A stretch of DNA of 64,000 nt from Mytilus californianus (Eukaryota; Mollusca; Bivalvia; Mytilida; Mytilidae): positions 75,351,558 through 75,415,557 of the forward strand of contig NW_026262668.1 of assembly GCF_021869535.1 (NCBI RefSeq). The letters run 5' to 3'. Under the pieces are notes generated by a model that saw only the letters and a program-made list of their open reading frames with translations, was not told the DNA's origin and ran no database searches. Each line of letters opens with the position of its first letter. The stretch's first letter is position 1. Positions 23,712 through 35,828 of this stretch are shown in pieces. The position numbers and the translations under genes are program-made.

Positions 23712-25810
23712 CACGGCTGTCATTCGGTATATCGAGAAAAATGATCATGAAAGAATACCTAACGGTGGTCAAGCATTGCGACCGGATCGTGAATGTAATT
23801 AATTGTAATTTTACTTCAAAAACTATGAAAAATCTGCTGTATTTTCAAAACGCGGAACAAATCAGGAAAAAAAATGTCTATGAAAATGATTCAACTTTCT
23901 CAATAATACTGTGCAATAAGATAAAGAAAATATACAGTACTTTATGAGAAAACACAAATGGCGCAACATAAGTCTATGGATTCATTAAAAAAAGAATCAC
24001 GTTTTGTACCTATAATGGTGATATATTTGAAACTGAACCTTTGGTGTGTCATGCAGATAGTACAGTAAAATAAAAGGTTTTTTTCCTTGAATCTGTTCAT
24101 TTTGTTTTTGTAAACATTGAACTTTTTTGATTTTTCATCAAAATTGATCGTGAAAGATCGGGCAACGCATTATCTTGATCGTGAAAGACAAGGCGTGACC
24201 AGAAGGGCGCAGGACGTTTGCACATTTTTACCTGTAACACTAAAGGACATTTGCGCTTCAAACACTATGGACATTTGCGCTATAAACTTTGATACACCTG
24301 TACAAAATTGACAAGACATTTGCCTATTCTACTTATAACAGTTAACCTGTAATCTTAGAAAATTTACCAAATTCATGCAAAGATATACATATTTTTTCTT
24401 TGAAAGAACACACGACAAAACCAGAAAAAAATATTTGGGATAACCAGACATATCATAAAAAATATAGTATACGTTTCTAGGTAAGCGATAGAGAAAGCGA
24501 AACTTTTATGGATGGAACATTTAAATTTTGACCGAATTCTTCAATTAGCTACTTAATTAGTGGATTTAAAATTGGAAACTTTATTCCTCTTGTGTCCATT
24601 TTGTTGCATGAATAGTCAGAGGAACTGTGCCATCATAGTTCATCTAAGCTTGTTTCAATTTTTGAAGACCGAAATTTTATTTTTAAACCACGCAGACTTT
24701 ATAATCAGGAAACAATTTTTCTTTTACCAATTGATATACTTGCAACTAGTTGAAGCGTGTAATTATTTTAAGGGTTGTTACTTTCAGTTATATGGAGTGT
24801 CGTTTGTGTGTACATAGTATGACAATATTGGCCAATTTATTGTTTATTTCGTGGCTGCGCTGACATCATCTAAAAAGGTACCAAGATAACGTTATTTTAC
24901 TTGATTGTTTGATCCGTCTGTTCACAATAGCTATTGTACCCAACTTAGTTGGGATATAACCGATCAACGTATCTCGATTGTGCATGATGCCCAGCTTAAA
25001 CTGTAATTTAGCCGATTAAGTTCCATTCCGAATCTTAAACTTGTATAAGAAATCAAAACGTATGAAGAACGGACAATAGAGTGTTATTGCTTTCAGGTAC
25101 CTAGTCGGTGAGGTATTATACATATTAAGATAATAAGATCCAATGGCATTGAACGATTATAGCACTATTCACTAATAAAAGAGAACCGGAATGAGTCATG
25201 CAAATCCAGTATTTGCTATACCAAATAAAAATGTGAATTATCCTATAATTAAATAATGATTTGAACGTTTTCGTAGCATCAGATCTTTCACGATCCTTTT
25301 CACGATCTTCAACAAGCAGTACGCGATCTTTCACGATCCGAAAAATCATTTTTTAGTAAATATTTCATTTTTTGCAAAATTTCTGATTATCCTAAGACAA
25401 ATTAACGTTAAGAACCATTTGAATCATTAAAATGGAAAGACATTTACAAAGAAAAGTTGTTTAGTCATTCGAATTATGAAAAAAATCTTGTTTGTTTACA
25501 TATTCAATGTCATTGAAATGTCGAGGAGCAATCTGCCTTTTGTAGTTTTGTAAAAACGGTGTACTTTTAACCTTGATTTTTCTCAGATACTGATCATAAT
25601 GTTGAACCATTTTGACAGACAGTTTTATTTTTTTGTAAATTTTCCGTATAATTCATTAAATTAGATTAGTAATTGACCTTGCAAATGTCTTCTCGATAAG
25701 ATTTCATTCACGATCCTATACCAGAGCTTTCACGATCCAATCGCAATACTTGACCACCGTTAGGTATTCTTTCACGATCATTTTTCTCGATATACCGAAT
25801 GACAGCCGTG
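23712..25810. mobile_element. 2.1-kb element with ~80-bp inverted ends
   Basis: The left end CACGGCTGTCATTCGGTATA, GAATACCTAACGGTGGTCAA and GGATCGTGAA is mirrored at the right end for about 80 bp with few changes. CATAT abuts both ends. Wider inverted text (TTATAACCAGAGACATAT on the left, ATATGTCTCTGTTATAA on the right) lies just outside, so the true limits could be about 23690-25858. GATCGTGAAAGATC-type motifs cluster in both sub-terminal zones (24146-24190, 25275-25345, 25693-25740). No transposase frame was found. Confidence 0.8.
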
Positions 25811-25904
25811 CATATATACACACATGTTTATATATACTGTATATGTCTCTGTTATAACCAATTAATTATGCAGGTTTGTCTGTTATTATCAATGATACCA
25901 TATT

Positions 25905-26200
25905 GTCCAAAATACTAAATGTTAACCTCCATTTCATGAGACAAAATTGCATGGCATTCCATCTATGAAATATTGTCTGAATATACACAATATATATATA
26001 AGAATAACCTTGGATAACCTCTCCTAACCAAGACAAAATTCATATCCATTTATGAAATATTGTCTGTAAATGGACAAAATTTCATATGGAAATTTGCTTT
26101 TCTGGACATTATTTCAAGGATGGGGGCAACATTTCATAATACAAAGTCATGAAATATTGTCTTTGGGGACAATATTTTTTTGCATAGAACAATATTTTGC
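25905..26200. repeat. array of inverted ATATTGTCC/GGACAATAT motifs, right part
   Basis: Continues the motif set of 23185-23660: CATATTGTCC, TATGAAATATTGTC, GGACAAAATTTCATATGG, TCATGAAATATTGTCTTTGG and GGACAATATT. Spacing is irregular. Confidence 0.7.
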
Positions 26201-26579
26201 TTTATAGTCTCGCCCATCACGAAGGTCGTAGAATGCGAGACCAAGAGGCGACAGCGTAAACTATTTGTAAATGCTTCATAAGGTAATTTATTTGGATGCT
26301 TCATACCAGGGCTGTCAAGTTTTCATGAAGCAAATGCGTGAAATTTGGCAAATATTGTAAAGTACAAGAGAAAAAAATAGATCAAAGGAAAATGCTACAA
26401 AATAAGCATGAAAAGTCTTAATTGCGACTTAACAGCACTGTCATACCTTGTACATGCTGTATGCAGATGCCTTATTTTACGAAGTTACCATTTGCCATAT
26501 ATCCATTAGCTTTGACTTCATTTTCATGGCATGGTTTAGTGACTGTTTATAAAATGTTTAGGGTTTTTTGTCATGTGAA

Positions 26580-27415
26580 ATACTCACTATTATGAGTATA
26601 AGCCGATGACAATATTTGGTATTTTAGATCCTTGCAAGGTCTAATTGTCCGTCAGACAGTGTTCACCTGACCTCGACCTGATTTCACAGACCAGTGATCA
26701 ATTTGAAGTATTCGTGGTCACTTTGAATTCATTATCTCAGATACTTTAATAAGCAATAGGTCAACTACGTTTGGTGTATAGAATGATTGTAAGGATTACA
26801 CGTCCGACTGACAGGTTTCATCTGACCTTGACCTCATTTTCATGGTTCATTGTAATGTTAATTGTTTTGTGGTTTGTTCTGTTTCTCATATACTATAAAG
26901 CAAAAGATCAGCTGTTTTGGTGTATTGAATGATTGTAAGGTGTTCACGTATTTCTGACAGGTTTCATCAGATCTTTACATCATTTTCATGGTTCATTGGT
27001 TAAACGGAGGTTTTTCATGATTTTCTGTGTTTATCAGATACTACGAGCAATAGGTCAACTATTATATTTGGTGTATGGAAAGAAAGGAAAGTTTACGTGT
27101 CTGTCTGGCTGGGTTCATCTGACCTTGACCTAACTTTCATGGTTCATTGGTGAATATTCAATTTTCGTAATTAGGTCTGTTTCTCGGATACTATAAGCAA
27201 TTGGATAACTATATTTGATGTATGGTATGATTGTAAGGTGTACATGTCTATCTGGCAGGATTTATGTGATCTTGACCCTATTTGAATGGATCATTGACAT
27301 ATTAAGTTTATGAGATACTTAATTGTTGTAAAACCTTCATATTGCAGACTTTCCACATAAATTCAATCATGATAGTCAAGCAGACAAGCCATTTCAGTGT
27401 GTGCACTTTTGCTCA
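26580..27415 (-). mobile_element. family D element, copy 3 (reverse)
   Basis: Tandem units containing TGACCTTGACCTCATTTTCA and GGTTCATTGG are the reverse complement of the family D core. The right edge (CATTTCAGTGTGTGCACTTT) is the reversed family D start. It is more diverged than copies 1 and 2. Confidence 0.85.
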
Positions 27416-28294
27416 TATTGGTTTGAAAATTAGTTTTTCAACAGATGAACAATTTTTTTTTCAACTTCAGTCAAACTAAATTGATTTTTTTCTTACCAAG
27501 TCAAAGCACAATTATTTTTGTGCGACTCTCAGAAAGAAAGAAAAGGTGTGAGCAGTCCTATGAAATCACTAGCACCGGCGATAGGGTACACGTTTCGAAT
27601 ATTCTTTTGTTCATTGTTTGCCCTAATTATCTTACAAACTTAACACTGGTGAATTAATCAACTCTGATACAATCCCTTATTTTACTATCGATACTAAAAA
27701 TCAACGTTTTATTAGAGTTGATAAATTCACTAAAAACTAGGTAGGGACATAAAGTACTGACATTGGACTAAAAAAACTAGTAGACTAAATTCTGTAACCA
27801 TGGACTTTTTATACTAGTATTATGTGACACATTTTACCAGGACTAATTTATCTCTTACATATATACACTATAAATCTCTAATTCTCAATTAGCCTGGTAT
27901 CTTTAATGAGTGTTCATACGAAAGCCACTGTCACTCCCATATGATTATATTCCTGAAATACTTTTCACTAGCCTGGTTTTTATATGAAAACCCTTCTCTT
28001 CAAGCGGTATTTGAGTTTGCACCGTAGTTTGTTTGTTTCCATGTTGGAAAATATTTGCTTGACTCTTGAGTGTTTGACTGTATGGATGTTTTCAGTCAAT
28101 AAGCAGGATGGTAGCTTTGTTCTATGGTGGACGGGGCAGGTATTGATGGGTGTCAGTAGGCTTATAGTACAGGTCTGCCAGCTGGAAGTATATTAAGAAG
28201 GTAATGTTGGATTTAGATATCTCGTATGTAAATACTGGGATGTATGTTATGGCATGGGGGATGAATTTAAATCGTCTTAACCCTCGACACGTTT
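27416..28294. other. no gene or known repeat seen
   Basis: Open frames here are short and lack splice context or recognisable domains. AT-rich. Confidence 0.5.
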
Positions 28295-28600
28295 ATTCCA
28301 TTTCATAGATATAAGAAGATGTGGTATGAGTGCCAATGAGACAACTCTCCATCCAAGTCACAATTTGTAAAAGTAAACCATTATAGGTCAAAGTACGGCC
28401 TTCAACACGGAGCCTTGGCTCACACCGAACAGCAAGATATAAAGGGCCCCAAAAATGACTTGTGTAAAACCATTCAAACAGGAAAATCAACGGTCTAATC
28501 TATATAAAAAACACGAGAAACAAGAAACACTTATGAACCACATCAACAAACGACAACCACCGATTATCAGGTTCCTGACTTAGGACAGGTGCAAACAAAT
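28295..28600 (-). repeat. family B copy (reverse)
   Basis: GATATAAGAAGATGTGGTAT, GTGCCAATGAGACAACTCTC, CACCGAACAGCAAGATATAA and CGGTCTAATCTATATAAAAA are the reverse of family B. Continues to GTTCCTGACTTAGGACAGGT. Confidence 0.85.
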
Positions 28601-28932
28601 GCAGTGGTCATATCCACACCAACTAACGGCTTGCTCATGGTAGAGACACGTGTCCATTGTTGTATGCATGGCTTTGTATTGAGTTGCCACCTCATCTAGA
28701 CGTTCTATGAATATACTGCACTCTTACTACTGTCGTAAAGTTTTTAAACATTTAATGTGACAGTATGGTAAGTAAAATTACCATCCTTTACGACTGACAA
28801 AAAACAGCTGATACTTACTGGTCACTATACAATATGTACTGTGTTACAACCCTAAAATTAACTGGAAAAGCCGACGAGAATAGGCATTACTCGACTATCT
28901 AAAGATATTTTTTCATGTAGCCTATATATATA

Positions 28933-29067
28933 GACAATAACTGTTTAGTGTCTTTAAATATCAGCTGTATTTGTACGACGCTAAGAAACGCTTCAGCGAG
29001 CTATTACTCCTGTTTCGAGCCGAGTACAAATATAGCTGAAATTTAAAGACACTAAACAGTTATTGTC
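28933..29067. repeat. ~45-bp inverted repeat (hairpin)
   Basis: GACAATAACTGTTTAGTGTC and TTTAAATATCAGCTGTATTT on the left pair with AAATATAGCTGAAATTTAAA and GACACTAAACAGTTATTGTC on the right, around a GC-richer loop. Confidence 0.85.
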
Positions 29068-29068
29068 T

Positions 29069-29796
29069 TTATCCTGCAATTAATTTTGTACATTGTTTTG
29101 CTTTGAAAGACAGAAAAAAATCACATTTATTGCATTCATTTTCGATTTAAAATATATTAGTTTTTGTTTATTTTACCTTTGAGGCCCGCGTAGTAATATT
29201 AAAAAAAAATATCACACAATCAGCTGATGACCGGTACGCCGAAAAGAATCTCGCATGGTGAACAATAATACATCGCTCAAGGTTAATAATTATTTATTAT
29301 AACATAACAACTAATTTCAACAGTAAAAGAAATACAAAAAATTGTCCGATTTAAGACAAAAGCGTATGATTTGTCCTACGCTTCATCTAACTGACCGTGA
29401 CATTCACTGATTATTGACATTGTTGCATGGTTGATTTTGTGTGTTACACATGTAATGCATTTATGACAATAATGCATTTATGACATATAAAATTAAAAGA
29501 ATGGAAGGCAAATTATTTTCATTTTTATTTCATACTGCTCTAATGAGATGCTTGAAAACAAACAGAACGTATATTAATCTATAGTTCACATAAGGTCAAG
29601 CAACGTATCATTGGAATGCGACTGCAATACACATTCTGAGGTCACGAAAGTTCATACAACACTCGTCAACAACAATACACAAAAGTAGTCCGGCAGTGGG
29701 CGGAGCTTTTAAGCGACATCTGTATAGTATACAAATTCAGGCTAGCGATATCTGTTGGGTTGTTAATGTATAATAAGACACCCAATTGCAGGATAA
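29069..29796. mobile_element. possible DNA element with TTATCCTGCAATT ends
   Basis: TTATCCTGCAATTAATTTTG begins the stretch and CCAATTGCAGGATAA closes it, 13 bases inverted. It abuts the hairpin at 28933-29067. No coding frame. Boundaries rest only on the inverted termini. Confidence 0.45.
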
Positions 29797-29807
29797 ATAT
29801 ATATGTG

Positions 29808-29995
29808 GATGGTCGAATAGTCTAGGGCACACAGTGCAGGCGGTGTAACCATGATATCACAGAAGCAGTGGTTCGAAATTCGGAATCCCGCTGAGGGAAA
29901 ATAAAATTTTGATAACGCACATTTGCAGATCTAATATTATTGGGTTAAATTTGAAACGAACTTACAAGTATATGTAAATTATGGTATTAGCCCTA
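29808..29995 (+). mobile_element. tRNA-derived SINE-like sequence
   Basis: GGATGGTCGAATAGTCTAGG resembles a pol III A box region, and GTGGTTCGAAATTCGGAATC about 60 bases on contains the GGTTCGAA of a B box. The cloverleaf is not intact and an unrelated AT-rich tail follows, so this is read as a SINE head and not as a tRNA gene. Confidence 0.55.
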
Positions 29996-30689
29996 TATAA
30001 CTACACTAAGGTTATCTGTCTGTGACAGAGAACGTCTGCATGTCGTAAAGTTGTCACATATTTAGAGGTTTATATATATATACAGCATCAGGCAGTTTTC
30101 AAATTACGTATGATCTTACGTACTGTATAGACTTGCTATTGGCTTTTGGCATCATGTTGTCAATGTATATCCAAAGGATTTAGATATCAGGCCACACTTA
30201 AAAATATTTTGGTTTGCCCAAGCTCTACCCAAAGGTAGAGACAGTGGGTAGATAGGTAGGCATTTTCTTTTTTTTTCGGCAAAGAGAAATTGAAGTGTCA
30301 GATGTTTTATAGTCTTCAATCCTATCTGATTAAAAAAAAAAATTCACATCAGGACAATAAAAGATTTTGAGTAGGCAGCTATTTCCTGGGTAGGTAGGAT
30401 TAGGGCAAACAATCATATTCTTTTTTATGGCCTCAAAGAAAAAAATATAAACATATAGGATTAAATGATACACATATAAACGTATATAAACAAACGTTAT
30501 GCAACTATTGAAAATAAATCACTCGCGAAAAATAAGTTGTTTATAGTAAATTTAAGATATGCGCATTATAGAACACGCATGTATAAAGAAACGACGAGGA
30601 TAATACATTAATGCCTTTCAATGGTAATTTTCTTTAAAAATTCATTTTGAAATACAAAAAAGATATAAACAAATTACATAGTACTATAA

Positions 30690-31120
30690 AGTAGTAGATT
30701 GCCAATAAGACAACTAGTATTCACCCGAGACCAAATGAAATAGATGGTAGCACATATAAGTCGACGTACGGCCTTCAACAGTAGCAAAAACCGTATATAT
30801 ACCACATATATAGCAAGCTATAAAAGGCCCCGACATAACCAAATGTAAAACAATTCAAATAAGAAAACCAATGGCCTGATTCATGTACAAAACAACAAAC
30901 GAAAAACATGCACGATAAATTAGTACAGTCACAAACGACAACCACTGAAATGAAGGTTCCCGACTTGGGACAGGCTCATAACGAATGTGGCGGGTTTAAA
31001 CATGTTTACGGGCTCCCAACCCTTCCCTGTTCTTGGAACAGTGGTGTTGCAGCACAAGAACAAACTATTAAAATCAGTTGAAAAAGGCTTGACAAATCAG
31101 ATCAATACAGAGCAAAACAA
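30690..31120 (-). repeat. family B copy (reverse), long variant
   Basis: GATTGCCAATAAGACAACTA, GTACGGCCTTCAACAGTAGC, TAGCAAGCTATAAAAGGCCC, CGACTTGGGACAGGCTCATA and AACAGTGGTGTTGCAGCACA follow the order seen in 38310-38690. It extends the family beyond the part present in copy 1. Confidence 0.75.
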
Positions 31121-31865
31121 TGAATCAACATAAACAATGAAGACACAAAGAAATGATCTGAGAGTACTCGCTATTACTGAAAGCTAGTTCCTCCAATAAC
31201 AACTAATAAAAAAATTATGTAGCCACGGACAATTCATCACGAGTTAGGTAGGTATCACCCAGTAGTCAACATTCATGGGCTGACATTAAATATTATCCAT
31301 GCAGTCAGGTTCTGTACCGTAAATATAATGTTTTTTCTACCCCCAGGCACAATTTTATGGAATACTTGGTTTTCATTGCTCTTCAACTTAATTATGTTTT
31401 AGCCTTCCATTCAGTCTTTAATTTAGTCTTATGTTAACTTTGTCCTAATCATTTTGCTTGTCTCTGTTTAAGTTATTCACAACTTTATAGACTCGGGCGA
31501 TGAATAGCTTGAAATATTGTTCAGACACCTGTCTTTTGTGGAAGACTGTATGGTGCCCTCTCGATACCGTTTGGTTAGTTTAGCAGTTGGGTTACTGTAT
31601 CATTGACGTATATCCCCACATCTCCTTTTATTCATCATTGTCATAATCTGGTTCAAAATAAAAGCAACAGATATTTAGTTTGCTAGAAAAAAAAACGCAA
31701 GGATGATTTTGTGACTAGCTGCTATGTTTTGCAACTTAAAGCAGACATTTTTAACCATTGGACAAGTGATACCGCTCACGATATCTGTAAATTCCCGACA
31801 GAGTCCATGCATCATCGGCATACAGCGAAATAATTCTAGGTGAAACAGAAGCAATGCTTTCTATT
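31121..31865. other. no gene seen
   Basis: Only short frames. TGTATCATTGACGTATATCC and CCACATCTCCTTTTATTCAT near 31590-31635 resemble the end of a mussel interspersed repeat, but no clear partner was found in this window. Confidence 0.45.
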
Positions 31866-32137
31866 TTCATGCCCCTGCCGCGATGGAAGGGCATTAAGTG
31901 TTATCCTTGTCCGTCCGTACGTCCGTCCAAAAATTGGTTTCCGTTCTCTTTCTTTAGTTTGCCACAACCAAATGTTATGAAACTTATACACAATGCTTAT
32001 TACCACAAAACACAGATCAAGTTCGAATTTGGGTGGCGCCACTTTTACTGTTCTTGAGTTATGTCCCTTTATAATGTTTTATGCAAGCGGGGGCATCATC
32101 TGTGTCCCATTGACACATTCTCCATTTATTGTAATTT
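31866..32137 (-). mobile_element. family C element, copy 2 (reverse)
   Basis: ATGCCCCTGCCGCGATGGAA, GTCCGTCCGTACGTCCGTCC, ACCAAATGTTATGAAACTTA and GCGGGGGCATCATCTGTGTC are the reverse complement of 18982-19403, with one core unit instead of two. Confidence 0.8.
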
Positions 32138-33800
32138 ATTTTACCGAATGTCAATTCAAAACAGCTATGGTTATATAAGTTATATTTATTAGAGTTACTC
32201 TAATCTAGGAAACACACGTAAAAATGTCTCAAGTACGGTTTGCTGATAACGCCCACCTAATTTGGTTAAAAAGGCTTCTTAGTCAGTTGGTAAACGGTGT
32301 AACTTCGTTTTTTCACCAAGTTAAGTGCCTTCAAAAAAACTTAACAATATTTAAGTTTAACGAATATATATGCATTAATTTTGATCTAAACCATGACAAA
32401 TTCGATAAAACCAAGACAAATTCAATAAAACATGACAAATTTCTAGACACTTAACTGAACCGTGTCAATCGCTTAACCAAACCATGTCAATTTCGATATC
32501 TTGCTTTATATCCTGCGTAAGTTTCTTAAAAACAACAATTTCAATTCAGATCGTTTGACTAACAGTATAGATTCAAACGTTTTATTTGCTTTTAATTTGC
32601 TCACTTGAAAAGAACGGAGACAATCGTACTGGAAAGTGACCTAACCAAACCATGACCTATACTGTACCAAAGCATGGCAAAACCACTGAACTAAACACCC
32701 CTCGATATGGCGACGTTAACAAACTGTGACACATCGAGAAAAGATGCATTTTTCGACTGATTTTAATCATTCAGAATGATTTAACTTGAAAACGAGTTCA
32801 TGGACCCCTCTTGTTAAAACTGACATTAGGCTTGATTATGTATGAAGATTATTTGTGCCAATTTTTATGATCAAATCACCGATGAAATTTTTTTAAATAA
32901 GGGAAAATATACAGCCAAAAATGCCGTTTTTTGACTAAAATCATGAACATATGATTAAAATGAATAAGTTCCAAAGAAATGTTACACAAACTCAAAACAC
33001 AATTTTGTAGAGAAGATATTCCAGATGTTTTTACAAAACTCCGCTTGCGTTCATCTTTTGACACAAAAAAGTAAAGTATGTCTTTCTATTGGATAGAAAT
33101 GTCCAAGAAACCGAAATGTCCTGTAAATGTCTAAAATTTCGACCCCATTTATCCCTAAAAGTAGCACATGAAGGTATATTTTTTATTACATTTTTGAAAT
33201 GACTAGGTGAAAAATAGCTTGTATGCAAACTTTCGTCAATAATTCACCGTTGGATCAAAACTGTATCGTATGCCTTTAATGTGAATGTTTCATATGAATC
33301 TTGATTGGCTGACCCCAAAAAAATGAAAAATAACACTTTATAAATTTGATGCGTCCGAAGCGCTTTTATTGATCTTATTCTACCTTCATCAGGAACGCTC
33401 AAAGCCGAATATTTGAAAACCAAGGTTATGTATGAACCGAAACAGTTGAAGAGCCACATGACCAAAAGGGACCTTAAAATAATGGCCAATCGAGAGGCAT
33501 TTCAAAATTTTAAAATTAGATTTTATTTCCCAATTAAATACAACATTCATAACAGCACGAGCTTCCCGTGACATTGAACGTCACATGCATAGGAAAACAA
33601 ACGAAAAATTTGTTATATATATAAAAAATAATGACGTTTTTGTTTTTGATACTGACAGCAAGAATGTCAAGCGAGCCCGTTAGGACGAGCTGATGTTCGA
33701 GCTGATGAAGTCAGTATAAAAAAATAAAATGCCATTATTCTTTTTATCGGCAATTTGTCTTAACTATATATATATAGTATTAATATATTTATTGAAAATA
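32138..33800. other. intergenic, no gene seen
   Basis: Several loose repeats of AACCATGACAAATTCGAT-like text occur at 32390-32490 and 32640-32660. ATACTGACAGCAAGAATGTC and GATGAAGTCAGTAT (33648-33718) form a short inverted pair. No exon with splice signals was recognised. Confidence 0.5.
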
Positions 33801-35425
33801 CAGGGGCGTAGCTACCCGGAGGCACGGCAGCACGTGCATCCACGTCGTTTTCACACAAAAAAAAAGAGAAAAAAAAAAAAAAAACAGAGAGAAAGAGGGG
33901 GACAAAGTTAACATATACAGGAATTGGTCTTTCTATGTATGCATTTTAAAAACAGCACAAAGAATAAAAGCAAGAGGAATACACATGCAGCGAAATTTTT
34001 AATCATGTAAGATATGTATGTGTACCATAAATACATGCAACTGGTGTAAACTTTTTATAATACGGGCATTGTTTAGAAAATACCAGCTACATAGTTGTCG
34101 GTACCACCACCATAACGTAGAGTGCAAAAAAAAAAAACATAATCCCTTTAGGGTTAACAAAAAAACTTGCAAATTATTATTTTCCGCTTCGCCCCATAGC
34201 ACACATCGTACTAGAACGAAGACTCTTCAACTCGTATCGATCCGGGAATAATAACTGTTACCTTGTGAACTAGTTCAAAATTGACCAAGTATGTAGGTCT
34301 TGACAACACGAATAGTTCATTTTCACATCACGTCAACGTATTCTTGACCTGGTGTGCATTTAATATTTGCTACCGGACATTAATAACAATTCAATCAATC
34401 AATAGTTTCCGTATACTAGCAGATGAGAAGTTGGAACTGCTGTTATTATAAAAAAAAAAGTACATATTTTCCAGTACATGTATTACGTTTTCATCTATTT
34501 AACAAAAAAACATCTTGTATATAGATTCGATAATTGGAAGTCGTTTCTATATGGACCGGCTAAACAAATGGTTGATTGTTAAAGCATTTAAATAAATTGT
34601 TAATTCTAACTCGTTTTACTGGACTATTTGGTCATTCAATTTTATAATGATTTTTCTGTCCGAGTCGGACACTAAACTGCTGATTCTTGTTCGAAAGATA
34701 CACCAAACTTTTAATACACATATCTTCACTGTTATCATCTAGATATTGTCATACAACTGGTCGAATGCATATGTATTTGTTAATTAGCTGGATAATAAAC
34801 AAACGCAGATCATGAAAAAGATCGTGATCAAAGTACCATTCCCCTATGAAAAAGTTCATTAATTTCAACTTCGACAATTCCTATTGCGTAAAATTAGAAA
34901 TTCATATCCCTCTGTCTTGTAGAGTTTACCCACAAAATTTTTAAACATCTAAATACATATGTTAAGCAAAATATTGGAGAATGTGTCCACCAAGTATTTG
35001 GTATCTAATGATGTTTATGCTAACAGAAACAACACATATAGTATTGTGTTTATGTTTATTGTTTGTTTTTTATACTTCTTTGCTCAATACAAATACTAGC
35101 ATATATGGAACAATTAATCTCCGTGATTTTAAAAGCTTTCACGGCGTACAAATACGCAAACGACAATGTTTAGTCTTCATTCGACTCGAAGTTAAACAAA
35201 TAGTAAACAAAAAAAACACAACAAAAATGTCCAAGTTTTATTACGGTTGTGATTGTTTTGAAACACTATATATGCAGAGCTTACGGGGGGGGGGGGGGGG
35301 CTTCGCCCCCCCTGGACCCCTACCAGGGCAAAAGCCCTGGACATACTGGGGGCCTTAGGCGGCCCCCAGACCCCTCGCCCTTTAGTTTGTGATTCCACTT
35401 CATTTAGAAGGTAGCTACGCCCCTG
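33801..35425. mobile_element. 1.6-kb element with CAGGGGCGTAGCTACC ends
   Basis: CAGGGGCGTAGCTACC at the left is matched exactly by GGTAGCTACGCCCCTG at the right. The right sub-terminal region has a run of about 18 G and is GC-rich (CTGGACCCCTACCAGGGC). The CAGGGG...CCCCTG ends resemble hAT-type elements, but the 8 bases flanking each side do not match, so the class is open. No transposase. It sits about 400 bp upstream of the Toll-like receptor start. Confidence 0.75.
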
Positions 35426-35828
35426 ATTGCATATACATCACATGCATTGAAAATGAAACCGCTACGATTTTTTTTTTTAAATCTTTTTTGTGTTTTTTGT
35501 CGGACCAACAAGAGAGAATTAGTTGTTTATCTACACAGGAAATTAACCAAATTGTTTATTGTTATACATACATTTCCTCTGTATTATATTTATATCAACG
35601 AACACAAAAGTGGTATAATATCCGACATTTGCTAGCGTTTGTGGAAAATAAACCTTCCGACAACATATTAATACTTGACAATGATCATGTAGATGATGTG
35701 TGAAAAAATATCCAATGAAAAGAGACATTCACATTAGATGAGATAAAATTATATTTTTCTATAAGTAGATGTCGTACAAACATTTGTTAATTTTTTTCTA
35801 CCGTTTACAAGATATCTGAATATTAGCA

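Noticed and set aside
29808-29895. Intact tRNA gene
   Set aside because: The B box is good but the acceptor and D stems do not pair properly.
33729-33911. Lysine-rich open frame
   Set aside because: Encoded by A-rich simple sequence beside the end of an inverted-repeat element.
34981-35358. 125-residue open frame ending in GGGGGFAPPGPLPG
   Set aside because: It runs into the G-rich end of a transposable element and its partner frame on the other strand is equally open; composition, not coding.
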